A stretch of 64,000 nt of DNA from Larkinella rosea (lineage in GTDB: Bacteria > Bacteroidota > Bacteroidia > Cytophagales > Spirosomataceae). Shown here piece after piece: positions 52,724 through 61,904 of the stretch (position 1 is its first letter; the number at the start of each line of letters is the position of its first letter). The notes below the pieces were generated by a model that was not told where the DNA came from, ran no database searches, and worked only from the letters and a program-made list of their open reading frames with translations. The stretch spans positions 124,001-188,000 of the forward strand of contig NZ_RQJO01000011.1 of the NCBI RefSeq assembly GCF_003858635.1, given 5' to 3'. A program made the position numbers and the translations under genes.

Positions 52724-53278
52724 TTACAGACGTTCGGCTGCGCGATCTCGGCAATCGGTAAGTAATTGCTCGTTGCCGAATAACTTGACCAGGAGCAACG
52801 ATCCCTGAATTTCAACGGTCACTTGTTGGGCTAGTTCCACTGCTTTTTCCTCGGAATGACTGGTCCGGTAAAGGTGCGCCAGCGCAGCGATTGCATTGTT
52901 AAAATGAACGCGCAGCGGTTCTTTAAATTCTTCGGTTACTAAAGCGGTTTCCAGAACGGTATTACCCATTAGGCAACCGCCTTCCGTGCGCAAAACGCCA
53001 TCAAACAACGCATCGAGCAACTCCGCGAGCCGTTGTTTGGGCGTACCGGATTCCTGGTAAGCGATGGAAAAAATGTGCTTTTCATTGTATGCATTGGAAT
53101 GCCAGAGCACCTCTTTCATCAACGCTTCCTTGCTGCTAAAGTAGTGGTAAAAGCTCCCTTTCAGCAAACCGCACGCCCGCGCCAGATCGTCCATTGTAGT
53201 CCGATGAAAGCCCTGCCGTTTGAATACGCGCATGGCCTTTTGCAAAATCTCGTCCCGTGTAACTTTTTGAACCGGCAT
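52724..53278 (-). CDS. TetR/AcrR-family transcriptional regulator
   Basis: 184 residues. N-terminal HTH: RDEILQKAMRVFKRQGFHRTTMDDLARACGLLKGSFYHYFSSKEALMKEVLW. The C-terminal ligand domain is variable (RTEGGCLMGNTVLETALVTEEFKEPLRVHF). The ATG lies four bases after a TACATTTGC box. A CAAACGTTTG palindrome at 53311-53320 lies upstream and could be its operator. It stands between fabF and hemE. Confidence 0.94.
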   Translation of the reverse strand: MPVQKVTRDEILQKAMRVFKRQGFHRTTMDDLARACGLLKGSFYHYFSSKEALMKEVLWHSNAYNEKHIFSIAYQESGTPKQRLAELLDALFDGVLRTEGGCLMGNTVLETALVTEEFKEPLRVHFNNAIAALAHLYRTSHSEEKAVELAQQVTVEIQGSLLLVKLFGNEQLLTDCRDRAAERL

Positions 53279-53282
53279 GCGG

Positions 53283-53290
53283 CAAATGTA
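53283..53290 (-). promoter_or_regulatory. -7 box touching the TetR gene start
   Basis: Minus strand TACATTTG-CCGC-ATG. Transcription would start at or within the start codon, suggesting a leaderless message. Confidence 0.5.
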
Positions 53291-53310
53291 ATGGACTGAT
53301 TTGTTTTTAC

Positions 53311-53320
53311 CAAACGTTTG
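53311..53320. promoter_or_regulatory. CAAACGTTTG palindrome, candidate TetR operator
   Basis: A perfect 10-base palindrome 33 bases upstream of the TetR gene, extended by imperfect flanks (ACC / TTT). TetR-type repressors often bind such sites near their own promoter. Confidence 0.5.
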
Positions 53321-53341
53321 TTTGATAAAAAATATCCAAAC

Positions 53342-53458
53342 CGTCTTGAACTGGGATTACGCGGATTAAAGGATTGAAAGGATACAAAAGATTTAATTAT
53401 AAGATTGAGGTAACCATCTTAGTTAATCCTTTAATCCGCGTAATCCCAGTTCAAGACG
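53342..53458. repeat. 34-bp perfect inverted repeat between tetR and hemE
   Basis: Arms 53342-53375 and 53425-53458 are exact inverse copies over 34 bases (start CGTCTTGAACTGGGATTACG). The internal words GGATTACGCGGATTAAAGGA form quasi-repeats. The right arm ends four bases before the hemE -7 box. No coding capacity. Confidence 0.8.
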
Positions 53459-53461
53459 TAT

Positions 53462-53469
53462 TATCTTTG
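53462..53469 (+). promoter_or_regulatory. -7 box touching the hemE start
   Basis: TATCTTTG-CGGC-ATG. This is an exact TAnnTTTG match placed four bases before ATG. Confidence 0.5.
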
Positions 53470-53473
53470 CGGC

Positions 53474-54508
53474 ATGATGTTACAAAATGACCTGTTGCTG
53501 CGGGCGGCCCGTGGCGAAAACGTAGAACGCGTGCCCATTTGGCTGATGCGTCAGGCTGGCCGGATCTTGCCGGAATACCGCGCCGTTCGGGAAACCGCCG
53601 GGAGCTTTATCAAACTGGCGACAACGCCGGAATTAGCTGCCGAGGTGACTATTCAACCCGTTGATATTCTGGGTGTTGATGCTGCGATTATTTTCTCCGA
53701 CATTCTGGTAATCCCGGAAGCGATGGGACTGCCGTACGAAATGGCCGAGCAACGCGGACCGGTTTTTCCGGAAACCGTTCGGACGTCACAGGACCTGGCC
53801 CGGTTGAAAGTGGCCGATGCCGAGAGCGATCTGGCGTACGTGCTGGATGCCATCAAGATTGTGAAGAAAGAACTGAATGGCCGGGTTCCGCTGATTGGAT
53901 TTGCCGGGGCACCGTTCACGATTTTCTGCTACATGACCGAAGGCCGGGGCTCGAAAACCTTCTCGGTGGCGAAAAAACTTCTGTATACGGACCCGGTTTT
54001 TTCCCACGCACTGCTGCAACAAATCACCGACAGCACCATCGGATACCTGAAAGCCCAGGTTCGGGCGGGGGCTGATCTGATTCAGTTATTCGATTCGTGG
54101 GCCGGTATTTTATCGCCGGACCAGTACCGCACGTTTTCGTTGCCGTATATCAAACAGATTTGCGACGCGCTGGCGACTGAAACCAGCGTTCCGGTGACGG
54201 TTTTTGCCAAAGGGGCGTTTTTTGCCCGGCAGGAAATCGGCCAGCTGAGTTGCTCGGTGGTCGGGCTCGATTGGAACATGGACGCGGCTGAATCGCGGAA
54301 ACTGATTCCGGACAAAACCCTGCAGGGCAATCTCGATCCGTGCGTGTTGTACGCTGAATATGGCCAAATCAAAGCGGAAGTGCGGAAAATGCTGGAGACG
54401 TTCGGGACACAGCGGTACATTGCTAACCTCGGCCACGGGGTTTATCCCGATACCGATCCTGAAAAAGTGAAATACTTCATCGAGACTGTGAAAGAATACT
54501 CCGCATGA
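53474..54508 (+). CDS. hemE: Uroporphyrinogen decarboxylase
   Basis: 344 residues. The signature [20 protein letters not shown] is present, with the second motif [23 protein letters not shown]. Conserved Asp (DIIFSDI-like region [16 protein letters not shown]) and Tyr residues are in place. It removes four acetate carboxyls from uroporphyrinogen III in haem synthesis. It overlaps the next small gene by four bases. Confidence 0.96.
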   Translation: MMLQNDLLLRAARGENVERVPIWLMRQAGRILPEYRAVRETAGSFIKLATTPELAAEVTIQPVDILGVDAAIIFSDILVIPEAMGLPYEMAEQRGPVFPETVRTSQDLARLKVADAESDLAYVLDAIKIVKKELNGRVPLIGFAGAPFTIFCYMTEGRGSKTFSVAKKLLYTDPVFSHALLQQITDSTIGYLKAQVRAGADLIQLFDSWAGILSPDQYRTFSLPYIKQICDALATETSVPVTVFAKGAFFARQEIGQLSCSVVGLDWNMDAAESRKLIPDKTLQGNLDPCVLYAEYGQIKAEVRKMLETFGTQRYIANLGHGVYPDTDPEKVKYFIETVKEYSA

Positions 54509-54738
54509 GCGACAAGAAGAAAGCACAAGCCGTTTTTACGCGGCATACCGAAGCAGAAACGCAGTCGTTCGATACGCAGGAGGAAGCTATTCACTTTCTC
54601 GAACAAGGCGTTAAAAACAAAGACATCCAGCCGATTGCGGTGATTGTCAACTACAAAGTAGTCTGGCGGTACCACAACAACCGGGGCAGGGATTATACGG
54701 ACGACTACATCAACGAAATCCGGCGACAGGCCGAATAA
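54505..54738 (+). CDS. Small hypothetical protein coupled to hemE
   Basis: 77 residues ([20 protein letters not shown]..., ending in [16 protein letters not shown]), soluble and charged, with no recognised domain. The start overlaps the hemE stop (ATGA), so it is translationally coupled and probably real. It converges with the acetyltransferase gene. Confidence 0.65.
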   Translation: MSDKKKAQAVFTRHTEAETQSFDTQEEAIHFLEQGVKNKDIQPIAVIVNYKVVWRYHNNRGRDYTDDYINEIRRQAE

Positions 54739-54750
54739 TCCGACCGGTTT

Positions 54751-55191
54751 TCATTGCCGAATGGCCTGATCGTTAAACTTTTCCATGATGGTTTCCGGTT
54801 TGGCGAGTTCCGTAAAACCGAACTGTTTGTAGAGACCGTGGGCGTCGCGGGTGGCCAGCAGCCAGCGCCGGATGACTTGCAGGTCGGGGTGAGCCATGAC
54901 GGTCGCCATGAGCCACTTCGACAGGCCCTGACCCCGGTATTTTTCCAGGACGAAAACGTTGCCGAGGTACGCAAACGATGTAAAGTTGGTGAGTACCTGC
55001 GCGTAACCGATTTGATTGTCGCCGTCGTAAAGGCCAAAATGGAGCGTCGAGTTGTCCATTTGCTTTTGCAGCGTTTCGCGGCTGATGCCGGTGGCCCAAT
55101 AGGAGTGGTTCGCCAGAAAATCGTGAATAACGTCGAATTGCAGCCGTGATGGATCGGTCGAAATGGTGTAATGATCCTGATTGACTTCCAT
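54751..55191 (-). CDS. GNAT-family N-acetyltransferase
   Basis: 146 residues. It has the acetyl-CoA binding motif in VFVLEKYRGQGLSKWLMATVMAHPDL (R-x-x-G-x-G) preceded by QIGYAQVLTNFTSFAYLGN. The C-terminal end LLATRDAHGLYKQFGFTELAKPE is typical. The substrate is unknown. It starts three bases after the heptose kinase stop, so they are co-transcribed. Confidence 0.92.
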   Translation of the reverse strand: MEVNQDHYTISTDPSRLQFDVIHDFLANHSYWATGISRETLQKQMDNSTLHFGLYDGDNQIGYAQVLTNFTSFAYLGNVFVLEKYRGQGLSKWLMATVMAHPDLQVIRRWLLATRDAHGLYKQFGFTELAKPETIMEKFNDQAIRQ

Positions 55192-55194
55192 GTA

Positions 55195-56190
55195 TTACAG
55201 TAATTTTTCCTGAATGGCTTCCTGTTTCAGGCGGTTTTTGTCGATGGGAACAACGCCCAGTGATTCGCAAACCAGCCCACCAGCCAGATTGGATAAACCG
55301 GCGATAAAACCGGGCGGCAAACCGAGGGCGACGCAGCAAGCCGCCACGCTGATGACCGTATCGCCCGCGCCCGAAACATCCGAAATCTGGCGGATGTGCG
55401 CCGGAAACCGGTGGATTTCGTTCTGGAAATCGATAAAAACGCCCCGTTCCGAGAGTGTAATCAAGGCACCTTTGAGGTTCATGCGGGCTTTCAACTGGTC
55501 GACGGCGGCCTGAAATTCTTCCACCTTTGTCACATCGAAATCAATTTTTAACCCTTCTTTCAGCTCTTTCAGATTGGGTTTGAACAGCGTTGTGTGGTTG
55601 TAGGCCAGGAAATTCCGCTTTTTCGGATCGACCACCGTCGGAACACCCTGCGCATTCGCAAAAGCCGTAATCTCGGCAATCGCTTCCGCACTCAGAACAC
55701 CTTTGTCGTAATCCTGAAAAATAACCACCTGGCAACGCGGAATTAGCTCTTTTGCTTTGTCAATGAGTAAGTTACGCTCTGCCTCGGTAATGTATGTATC
55801 GGTTTCCGTATCCACCCGAACCACCTGCTGCGAACCCGCCATGATGCGTTCCTTGATGGTGGTAATCCGTGAGTCGCTGCGAATCAGGCCGTCGCAATTG
55901 AGCCCGTGTTCCTCCAGTTGATTAATCAGCCGGTCGCCCGGTTCGTCGGTGCCGATGACGGAGCAAATGATGGGTTCGGCCCCCAGCGCCTGAACGTTCA
56001 GAATGACGTTTCCGGCCCCGCCCAGCCGCAGTTCGCGCCGTTGAACGGTCACCACCGGCACGGGTGCTTCCGGCGAAATCCGATCCACGCGTCCCCAGAC
56101 GTAGGAGTCGAGCATCACGTCGCCGACAATCAGGACGCGGAGCGAATTGAACGCTTCAAAAATTTCTTCAATGGATGTGGTATTGACCAA
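55195..56190 (-). CDS. rfaE1: D-glycero-beta-D-manno-heptose-7-phosphate kinase (PfkB family)
   Basis: 331 residues from a TTG at 56190; no in-frame ATG precedes VLIVGDVMLDSYVWGRVDRISPEAPVPVV, so TTG is the likely start. PfkB motifs include LGGAGNVILNVQALGA, DPKKRNFLAYNHTTLFKPNLKE and the catalytic DVSGAGDTVISV. It is kinase-only, without the cytidylyltransferase half of fused HldE. It would make heptose bisphosphate for lipopolysaccharide core. It forms an operon with the GNAT gene. Confidence 0.88.
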   Translation of the reverse strand: MVNTTSIEEIFEAFNSLRVLIVGDVMLDSYVWGRVDRISPEAPVPVVTVQRRELRLGGAGNVILNVQALGAEPIICSVIGTDEPGDRLINQLEEHGLNCDGLIRSDSRITTIKERIMAGSQQVVRVDTETDTYITEAERNLLIDKAKELIPRCQVVIFQDYDKGVLSAEAIAEITAFANAQGVPTVVDPKKRNFLAYNHTTLFKPNLKELKEGLKIDFDVTKVEEFQAAVDQLKARMNLKGALITLSERGVFIDFQNEIHRFPAHIRQISDVSGAGDTVISVAACCVALGLPPGFIAGLSNLAGGLVCESLGVVPIDKNRLKQEAIQEKLL

Positions 56191-56199
56191 AATAGGTAT

Positions 56200-56313
56200 A
56201 TGGTTTACAGTTTACGGTTCGTGGTATACGATTTACGGTGGCTGGCGCATGAAAATAGACTTAAATAATATGTCAACCCAGGCGTAAACTGAAAACCGTA
56301 TACCGAAAACCGT
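56200..56313. repeat. Inverted repeat between the heptose kinase and SGNH genes
   Basis: Left words GGTTTACAGTTTACGG and GTATACGATTTACGG, right words CGTAAACTGAAAACCG and GTATACCGAAAACCGTAT: a long imperfect hairpin in the GTATAC/GGTTTTC vocabulary. Both flanking genes are on the minus strand. Confidence 0.55.
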
Positions 56314-56316
56314 ATG

Positions 56317-56973
56317 CTACTTTAATAACGGCTTCAGTTTTTCGGTCCAGAGTGCGTAACCGGCGGGTAACATGTGCAGACTGTCGGGCCGGAAATACAT
56401 TCCTTTAATTTGGCCGTTGGCGTCGAGCATGGCGGAATAAATGTCCAGGTACTGCGCCCGGCGTTGTTTCGCAATATAGTTCTTAATCAATGCATTAGCC
56501 TCCTGCGTGATCGACAGGTATTTCCGGCGCGAGGGGCTGGGTTTCATCGAAATAAACACAATATCGGTTTGAGGCAGCGGTTTTCGGATGGCGGTGAACA
56601 GCGTCACAAACCGGTCGAAAACTTCCTGCGCCGTCACTTTTCCGCTGGCTACGTCGTTTTCACCCACGTAAATAACCACCTGTTTGGGTTTGTACGGAAT
56701 AATGGCACGGTCGGCAAAGCGAATGACATCCGGTAGGGTAGAGCCGCCAAAACCGCGATTGAGCACCACTTTATCCGGAAAATCGGTTTTGAGACTTTCC
56801 CACAGCCGGATCGACGAACTGCCCGTAAACAGAATCGGATTTTTGGGTGGCGGGGTCGTCTGGTCCTGCTGCTCGAACGCTTTGATTTCATTTTCAAATG
56901 GAACCGGCTGCTGCGCAACCGCAACGCATTGAATGACAAGGGTAATCAGGAATAGGAGTGCGTATTTTTTCAT
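56317..56973 (-). CDS. Secreted SGNH/GDSL-type esterase or lipase
   Basis: 218 residues, signal peptide MKKYALLFLITLVIQCVAVAQ. SGNH blocks: I in FTGSSSIRLWESL (the Ser of GSSS), II in NRGFGGSTLPDVI, III in YVGENDVASGKV and V in PDSLHMLPAGYALW. The active-site Ser, Gly, Asn and Asp-x-x-His are all present. It probably deacylates a sugar or glycan outside the cytoplasm. Confidence 0.9.
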   Translation of the reverse strand: MKKYALLFLITLVIQCVAVAQQPVPFENEIKAFEQQDQTTPPPKNPILFTGSSSIRLWESLKTDFPDKVVLNRGFGGSTLPDVIRFADRAIIPYKPKQVVIYVGENDVASGKVTAQEVFDRFVTLFTAIRKPLPQTDIVFISMKPSPSRRKYLSITQEANALIKNYIAKQRRAQYLDIYSAMLDANGQIKGMYFRPDSLHMLPAGYALWTEKLKPLLK

Positions 56974-57024
56974 AAAGGATTATTAGGAATAAATCAAAAA
57001 AACAGATTTGCCGTTTTGTCTCAG

Positions 57025-57176
57025 CCCACGGTTTTAACCGTGGGACAGGTTTCGTTTTATTCTCTTTTGCGCAAACCGTTTTAACGGTTTACTCCCAACC
57101 CGCGATCGCCAAAACAGTTGAAACGGTTTTTTGGATTAATTGATATTTCGCTGTATCCCAAGGTTAAAACCTTGGG
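57025..57176. repeat. Three short hairpins upstream of the SGNH gene
   Basis: CCCACGGTT-TT-AACCGTGGG (57025-57044), AAACCGTT-TT-AACGGTTT (57073-57090) and CCCAAGGTT-AA-AACCTTGGG (57157-57176). The outer two are similar and bounded by CAGCCCA and GGGCTG, so the set looks like a nested mobile repeat. A relative, CAGCCCACCGCTTTAG, occurs at 63791. No gene lies here. Confidence 0.6.
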
Positions 57177-57202
57177 CTGTTAATTTCTGCATCGACATTT
57201 CA

Positions 57203-58489
57203 TCACAAAAACTGTACAACCGATTCCAGCCCCATGCCCCGCGAGCCTTTGATCAGGATTGCCGTGTTCTGAAACGGATTGTCCATGATCCAGTTGTGCA
57301 ACGAAAACTTGTCGGGGAAATAATACGCTTTGGGCAAAGCCGCCAGCGCGTATTTCATGTCTTTTCCGGCCAGAATTACCGTGTCGAACCGGCCCTGCGC
57401 AATCAACTCGCCCAGAGCTGCGTGCTCGGCGGGGCTTTCGTCGCCGAGTTCGTACATGTCGCCCAGAATCACCACTTTATGGGCTGCATCCTGCTTCATG
57501 AAGTTCTGAATAGCCGCAGCCATTGAACTCGGATTGGCATTATAGGCATCCATCAAAAGCAGGTTGCTGCCCTTCTGAATGACCTGCGAGCGGTTATTCG
57601 TCGGATTGTAACCGGCAATCGCTTCATTCGCTTCCTCCGCCGGAACGCCGAAAAACTTCCCGATGCAGAGCGCAGCCGCCATGTTGTCGAAGTTGTAATG
57701 CCCGGCCAAATGCGTCGTAACCACCTGACCGGTTTCGTCTTTGTAAACCACCGCCGGATTTTCAGTGATGATTTCGTATTGATCGGTGAGCTGGTAAAAA
57801 ACCGCTTCGCGGAAAAGCCGTTCGCCAAACATCGCCCTCAACGTCTCGCTCTGGGCGTTGACGAAAACCGTACCGCCGGTTTCGGCCAGAAAATCGAACA
57901 ACTCGCCTTTGCCTTTCCGGACGCCCTCGACTCCACCAAAGCCTTCCAGGTGCGCTTTGCCGACGTTCGTGATCAATCCGTGGGTCGGCCGGGCGATGGA
58001 ACACAGCAACCGGATTTCGCCCTGGTGGTTGGCACCCATTTCGACCACCGCAATCTCGTAACTGTGGTCAATCGCCAGCAACGTCAGCGGGACGCCGATG
58101 TGGTTGTTGAGGTTTCCCACCGTAGCGTACGTGCGGTGTTTGCGCGACAATACGCTCGCAATCAGTTCTTTGGTGGTCGTTTTTCCGTTCGATCCCGTCA
58201 GGCCAATGACGGGAATCGTCAGCGTATTCCGGTGATGCCGGGCCAGTTCCTGCAAAGCCGTCAGGCCGTCGTCGACCAGCAAATACCGGCTGTCGGCGGC
58301 CAGCGCCGGATTGTCGATCAGGGCGTAGCGGGCCCCTTTCTCCAGCGCATCATTGGCGAATAAATTTCCGTCAAATTGATCGCCTTTCAGCGCGACATAC
58401 AGACAACCTTCTGTAATTTTACGGGTATCGGTCGATACGCCCGCGCATTCGCGGAAGCGATCGTATAATTCAGGAATGGAAATAACCAT
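57203..58489 (-). CDS. murF: UDP-MurNAc-tripeptide D-alanyl-D-alanine ligase
   Basis: 428 residues. Mur ligase ATP site GLTGSNGKTTTKELIASVLS, substrate regions VVEMGANHQGEIRLLCSIA, GLITNVGKAHLEGFGG, and AYNANPSSMAAAIQNF with GDMYELGDES. It adds D-Ala-D-Ala to the peptidoglycan precursor in the cytoplasm. It diverges from the FG-GAP gene. Confidence 0.95.
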   Translation of the reverse strand: MVISIPELYDRFRECAGVSTDTRKITEGCLYVALKGDQFDGNLFANDALEKGARYALIDNPALAADSRYLLVDDGLTALQELARHHRNTLTIPVIGLTGSNGKTTTKELIASVLSRKHRTYATVGNLNNHIGVPLTLLAIDHSYEIAVVEMGANHQGEIRLLCSIARPTHGLITNVGKAHLEGFGGVEGVRKGKGELFDFLAETGGTVFVNAQSETLRAMFGERLFREAVFYQLTDQYEIITENPAVVYKDETGQVVTTHLAGHYNFDNMAAALCIGKFFGVPAEEANEAIAGYNPTNNRSQVIQKGSNLLLMDAYNANPSSMAAAIQNFMKQDAAHKVVILGDMYELGDESPAEHAALGELIAQGRFDTVILAGKDMKYALAALPKAYYFPDKFSLHNWIMDNPFQNTAILIKGSRGMGLESVVQFL

Positions 58490-58586
58490 TTTCCGGAAAC
58501 AAGTAAACCAACGTTGTGAGTCTGTTCGTTATCCATTAACCGCACGGCCGACTTTGTCAATAGTGTGGTTAATGAGCCAAAGTTAC

Positions 58587-60851
58587 ATGAAAAAGCTGTT
58601 TACCGTACTTTGTTTTCTGATTCTTCCATTCGCCCGGGCCCAAACCGGCGGTTCGTTTTCGTTTCGCTACGATGCCGGAGCCACCGTTAAAATTGTGGGC
58701 CGTAACCTGACCAATCCGTGGGCAGGGGGGATCAACGGAGCGCAATATTCCCGAATTCACCTCAATACCGATACCGTCGAGGATTTAGTCTTTTATGACC
58801 GCCAGACCAGCCGGATCACCACTTTTCTGGCCGAAAAACAGGCCGATGGGAGCTATCTCTGGCGGTATGCCCCGCAGTATGAAGAGCAGTTTCCGGCCAT
58901 TACCTTCGGCACCTGGATGCTGCTGGTCGATTACGACCACGATGGTAAAAAGGATCTCTTTACGCACACCAACGGCGGTTTGCGGATTCTGCAAAATACG
59001 TCGGCAAACGGCAAATTGTCATTTAAAACCGTGGCCGACCCGGTTTACCACGAAGGCCTTTCCGGTATTCTGAACCTGTACATCAACTCGGTCGATATTC
59101 CGGCGATTCTGGATGTGGATGGCGACGGCGATACCGATATTCTGACGTACGACATCAACGGCGGCACGGCAAATCTGTACCAGAACATGAGCGTCGAACG
59201 AAAAAAAGACCCGAACGGCCTGGATTTCAAGCGAATCGGTTTTTGCTGGGGGAATTTTAAAAGCGACGACGACTGCGATGAATTTACGTTTGGGCTGGAT
59301 TGCGTTTACGTCGGCAACGAAACCGGGGGCGACAATGCGGGGGCGCGGGTGAAACACAACGGGAATTCGATGCTGATCATCGACGTCGATGGCGATGGCA
59401 ACAAAGATTTGCTGACGGCTCACGTTACCTGTCCGCACGTTTCGATGCTGACCAATTCGGGGGGCAACGGAGCTTCGACGGTTTTTGCAAAGTATACCAA
59501 TACCTTTCCGTCGACGAATCCGATTTCGTTCAACCTTTTCCCGGCTTTATACGCCGAAGACCTTGATTTTGACGGGATTACCGATCTTGTTGCTTCGCCG
59601 AATACGTACGGGAATGACGGCAATCTGATCGATTTTCGGGTTTCCAACTGGTTTTATAAAAATACCGGCACGAATACCCGACCCAATTTTCAGTATGCCT
59701 CCAAAAGCTTTTTGCAGGAAGACATGATCGATTTCGGCGAAAATGCGACCCCGGTTTTGGCTGATCTCGATGGCGACGGTGACCTGGATTTACTGATCGG
59801 GAACGCGGGCGTCCGCGATGCCACCGGCTACCGGGCCAGCATTGCGCATTTCGAAAATACCGGTACCAAAAGTAAACCGGCCTATGAACTGAAGACGACG
59901 GACTACCTGGGACTTTCCCAGAAATTTCTGTTAACGGACCTAAAAGTGGCCATTGCCGACATCGACGGCAACAACAGTTTTGACCTGATTTTTACCGGTA
60001 ACTCGATCAATCGCGCGCCGGAAATCCGGTATATTCTGAATCAGGGCGCGCGCGGAGCAGCTTTTCAACTCGATGCGACCAAAGTGCAGCAAATCCCGAC
60101 GCCCGACCGGCTGGGCATCATCGATCTGCCAACCTGGTACGACGTGGATCGCGACGGCAAAACCGATCTGCTGATCGGAAAACAGAACGGCGGAATTGAA
60201 TACCACCGCAATACCGGCACGGCAACGGCACCCAAATACGAATTGCAACAGCAGAATTACGGACAGGTGAATGTGTTGCCGGGTGCCACCAGTCCGTCGA
60301 TTGTGGTCGTCGACTTCAACGGTGACCAGGTTCCGGAGTTGCTCACCGGCACCCGCGACGGCATGATGCGGCTTTACAAATTACCCGCCCAACCCGCCGA
60401 TAAAATGCAGTTGCTGGATTCGACGCTGGTGATCAACGAATTGACGCAAACGGCCGACAATGCCATTCCCGGCGGAAATCTGGTGCTGACGGCCGCCGAT
60501 CTGGACAACGACGGTTTGGCGGATGTGCTCGCCGGAACCATGACCGGGGGCGTTCGTTACCTGCGCAATACCTCGGAGAAAGTGGTCATTACGGGCACGG
60601 AAGACGAGGAAACGAAACAGCCGTGGGTGTATCCGAGCCCGACCGACCGGTTTTTGCGAATCAAATCACCCAACAACGGCGTGGTTCAGGTGCTGAATTT
60701 GCTGGGACAACCCGTAACGGCCCGGCAGACAGTGCTGGCGCACACGGAAACCACCATCGACCTGGGACCGTTGCCGATTGGGGTTTACCTGGTCCGGTTA
60801 TTCCGCGACGGACAGCCCGTTCGACACCAGAAGGTCATTTTGTCGAAGTAA
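58587..60851 (+). CDS. Large secreted FG-GAP/VCBS-repeat protein with T9SS sorting domain
   Basis: 754 residues from the ATG at 58587, the first start that gives a signal peptide (MKKLFTVLCFLILPFARAQ). The in-frame start at 58476 overlaps murF and is rejected. Asp-rich calcium-binding FG-GAP repeats recur: DYDHDGKKDLFTHTNGGL, DVDGDGDTDILTYD, DVDGDGNKDLLTAHV, DLDGDGDLDLLIGN, DVDRDGKTDLLIGKQNGG. The C-terminal sorting domain is VYPSPTDRFLRIKSPNNGVV to GVYLVRLFRDG. It should be exported by the T9SS and remain on the surface. Confidence 0.9.
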   Translation: MKKLFTVLCFLILPFARAQTGGSFSFRYDAGATVKIVGRNLTNPWAGGINGAQYSRIHLNTDTVEDLVFYDRQTSRITTFLAEKQADGSYLWRYAPQYEEQFPAITFGTWMLLVDYDHDGKKDLFTHTNGGLRILQNTSANGKLSFKTVADPVYHEGLSGILNLYINSVDIPAILDVDGDGDTDILTYDINGGTANLYQNMSVERKKDPNGLDFKRIGFCWGNFKSDDDCDEFTFGLDCVYVGNETGGDNAGARVKHNGNSMLIIDVDGDGNKDLLTAHVTCPHVSMLTNSGGNGASTVFAKYTNTFPSTNPISFNLFPALYAEDLDFDGITDLVASPNTYGNDGNLIDFRVSNWFYKNTGTNTRPNFQYASKSFLQEDMIDFGENATPVLADLDGDGDLDLLIGNAGVRDATGYRASIAHFENTGTKSKPAYELKTTDYLGLSQKFLLTDLKVAIADIDGNNSFDLIFTGNSINRAPEIRYILNQGARGAAFQLDATKVQQIPTPDRLGIIDLPTWYDVDRDGKTDLLIGKQNGGIEYHRNTGTATAPKYELQQQNYGQVNVLPGATSPSIVVVDFNGDQVPELLTGTRDGMMRLYKLPAQPADKMQLLDSTLVINELTQTADNAIPGGNLVLTAADLDNDGLADVLAGTMTGGVRYLRNTSEKVVITGTEDEETKQPWVYPSPTDRFLRIKSPNNGVVQVLNLLGQPVTARQTVLAHTETTIDLGPLPIGVYLVRLFRDGQPVRHQKVILSK

Positions 60852-60899
60852 AAACGGGTGATTGATTACTTTTACGATCATACACCTAACTCCGCTGGC

Positions 60900-61829
60900 A
60901 TGATTGTCTTTGTAAATACCCCTTTCAACGCGTCTGATAAAGCTTATTTTCTCGAAAAATTTCCGTCCGGTCACGAAGTTATTTTCAAAAAAGACCTTCC
61001 CGAAAACGAACAGGAAGCGGCTTTTCAACGGGCCGATATCGTCTTGGGAAATCCCCCGGTAGCCTGGTTTTCGGAAGGTAATAATCTGAAATGGTGGCAG
61101 TTGGATTCGGCGGGTTTCGATGGGTATAAAAATCTGAAACTGACCAATCCGGTGACGAACATGGGCGATTATTTCGCCTGGCCCTGCGCCGAAACCATCG
61201 TGGCCGGCATCATCGCCTTTTACCGCGACATTCACGGACTGGCGGTTTTGCAAACCCAGAAGAAGTGGATCGGGGTGCCGCTGCGGTTTAAACTGGGCTT
61301 ACTCAGGAATAAAAAAGTGATTATTCTGGGATCGGGGACCATCGGTCAGGCCGTGCGGCAAATGCTGACCGGTTTTCAGTGTAACGTCCGGTTTCTGGCC
61401 CGGACCAACCCGGAAGCTGAACTTCACACCGCCGACGAATTGAAAGCTGCGTTGCCCGAAACGGATCTGGTTGTCAATTGCTTACCCGGAACGGCGAAAG
61501 GTTTTTTCTCCGCCGAACTCATTGCCGCCATGAAAACCGGTAGCGTCTACGCCAACATTGGCCGGGGCAGCACCACCGACGAAACCGCCCTGATCGAAGC
61601 CCTGAAAAGTGGACAGTTGGCCGGAGCGGTTTTGGATGTTACCGAAGTAGAACCGCTACCCACCGATAATCCATTATGGGAAATGCCGAATGTGATTCTG
61701 ACCCAACATACGGGTGGGGGACAGGCGACGGAAGACTTGGGTAAAGCGGATTTGTTTATTCAGAACCTGCACCAGTTTTTATCTGGAAAACCGCTTGAAA
61801 ACCAGGTCGATCTGTCGAAAGGCTATTAA
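60900..61829 (+). CDS. D-2-hydroxyacid dehydrogenase family protein
   Basis: 309 residues from the ATG at 60900 (MIVFVNTPFNASDKAYFL). NAD-binding motif VIILGSGTIGQAVRQML. Catalytic Arg in ANIGRGSTTDETAL, Glu in DVTEVEPLPTDNPLW and His in LTQHTGGG are all present. It oxidises or reduces a 2-hydroxy acid with NAD(P). It lies 48 bases after the FG-GAP gene. Confidence 0.9.
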   Translation: MIVFVNTPFNASDKAYFLEKFPSGHEVIFKKDLPENEQEAAFQRADIVLGNPPVAWFSEGNNLKWWQLDSAGFDGYKNLKLTNPVTNMGDYFAWPCAETIVAGIIAFYRDIHGLAVLQTQKKWIGVPLRFKLGLLRNKKVIILGSGTIGQAVRQMLTGFQCNVRFLARTNPEAELHTADELKAALPETDLVVNCLPGTAKGFFSAELIAAMKTGSVYANIGRGSTTDETALIEALKSGQLAGAVLDVTEVEPLPTDNPLWEMPNVILTQHTGGGQATEDLGKADLFIQNLHQFLSGKPLENQVDLSKGY

Positions 61830-61904
61830 AATAGGGGTTGCCGCTATCAGGGCCGTCGACCACTGACAGCGGTGAAAGGCAATTTTCTCAACCATCCTGC
61901 TTTC

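Noticed and set aside
58476-58586. Upstream extension of the FG-GAP protein
   Set aside because: It would overlap the murF start on the other strand and places a charged leader before an otherwise perfect signal peptide; the ATG at 58587 is preferred.
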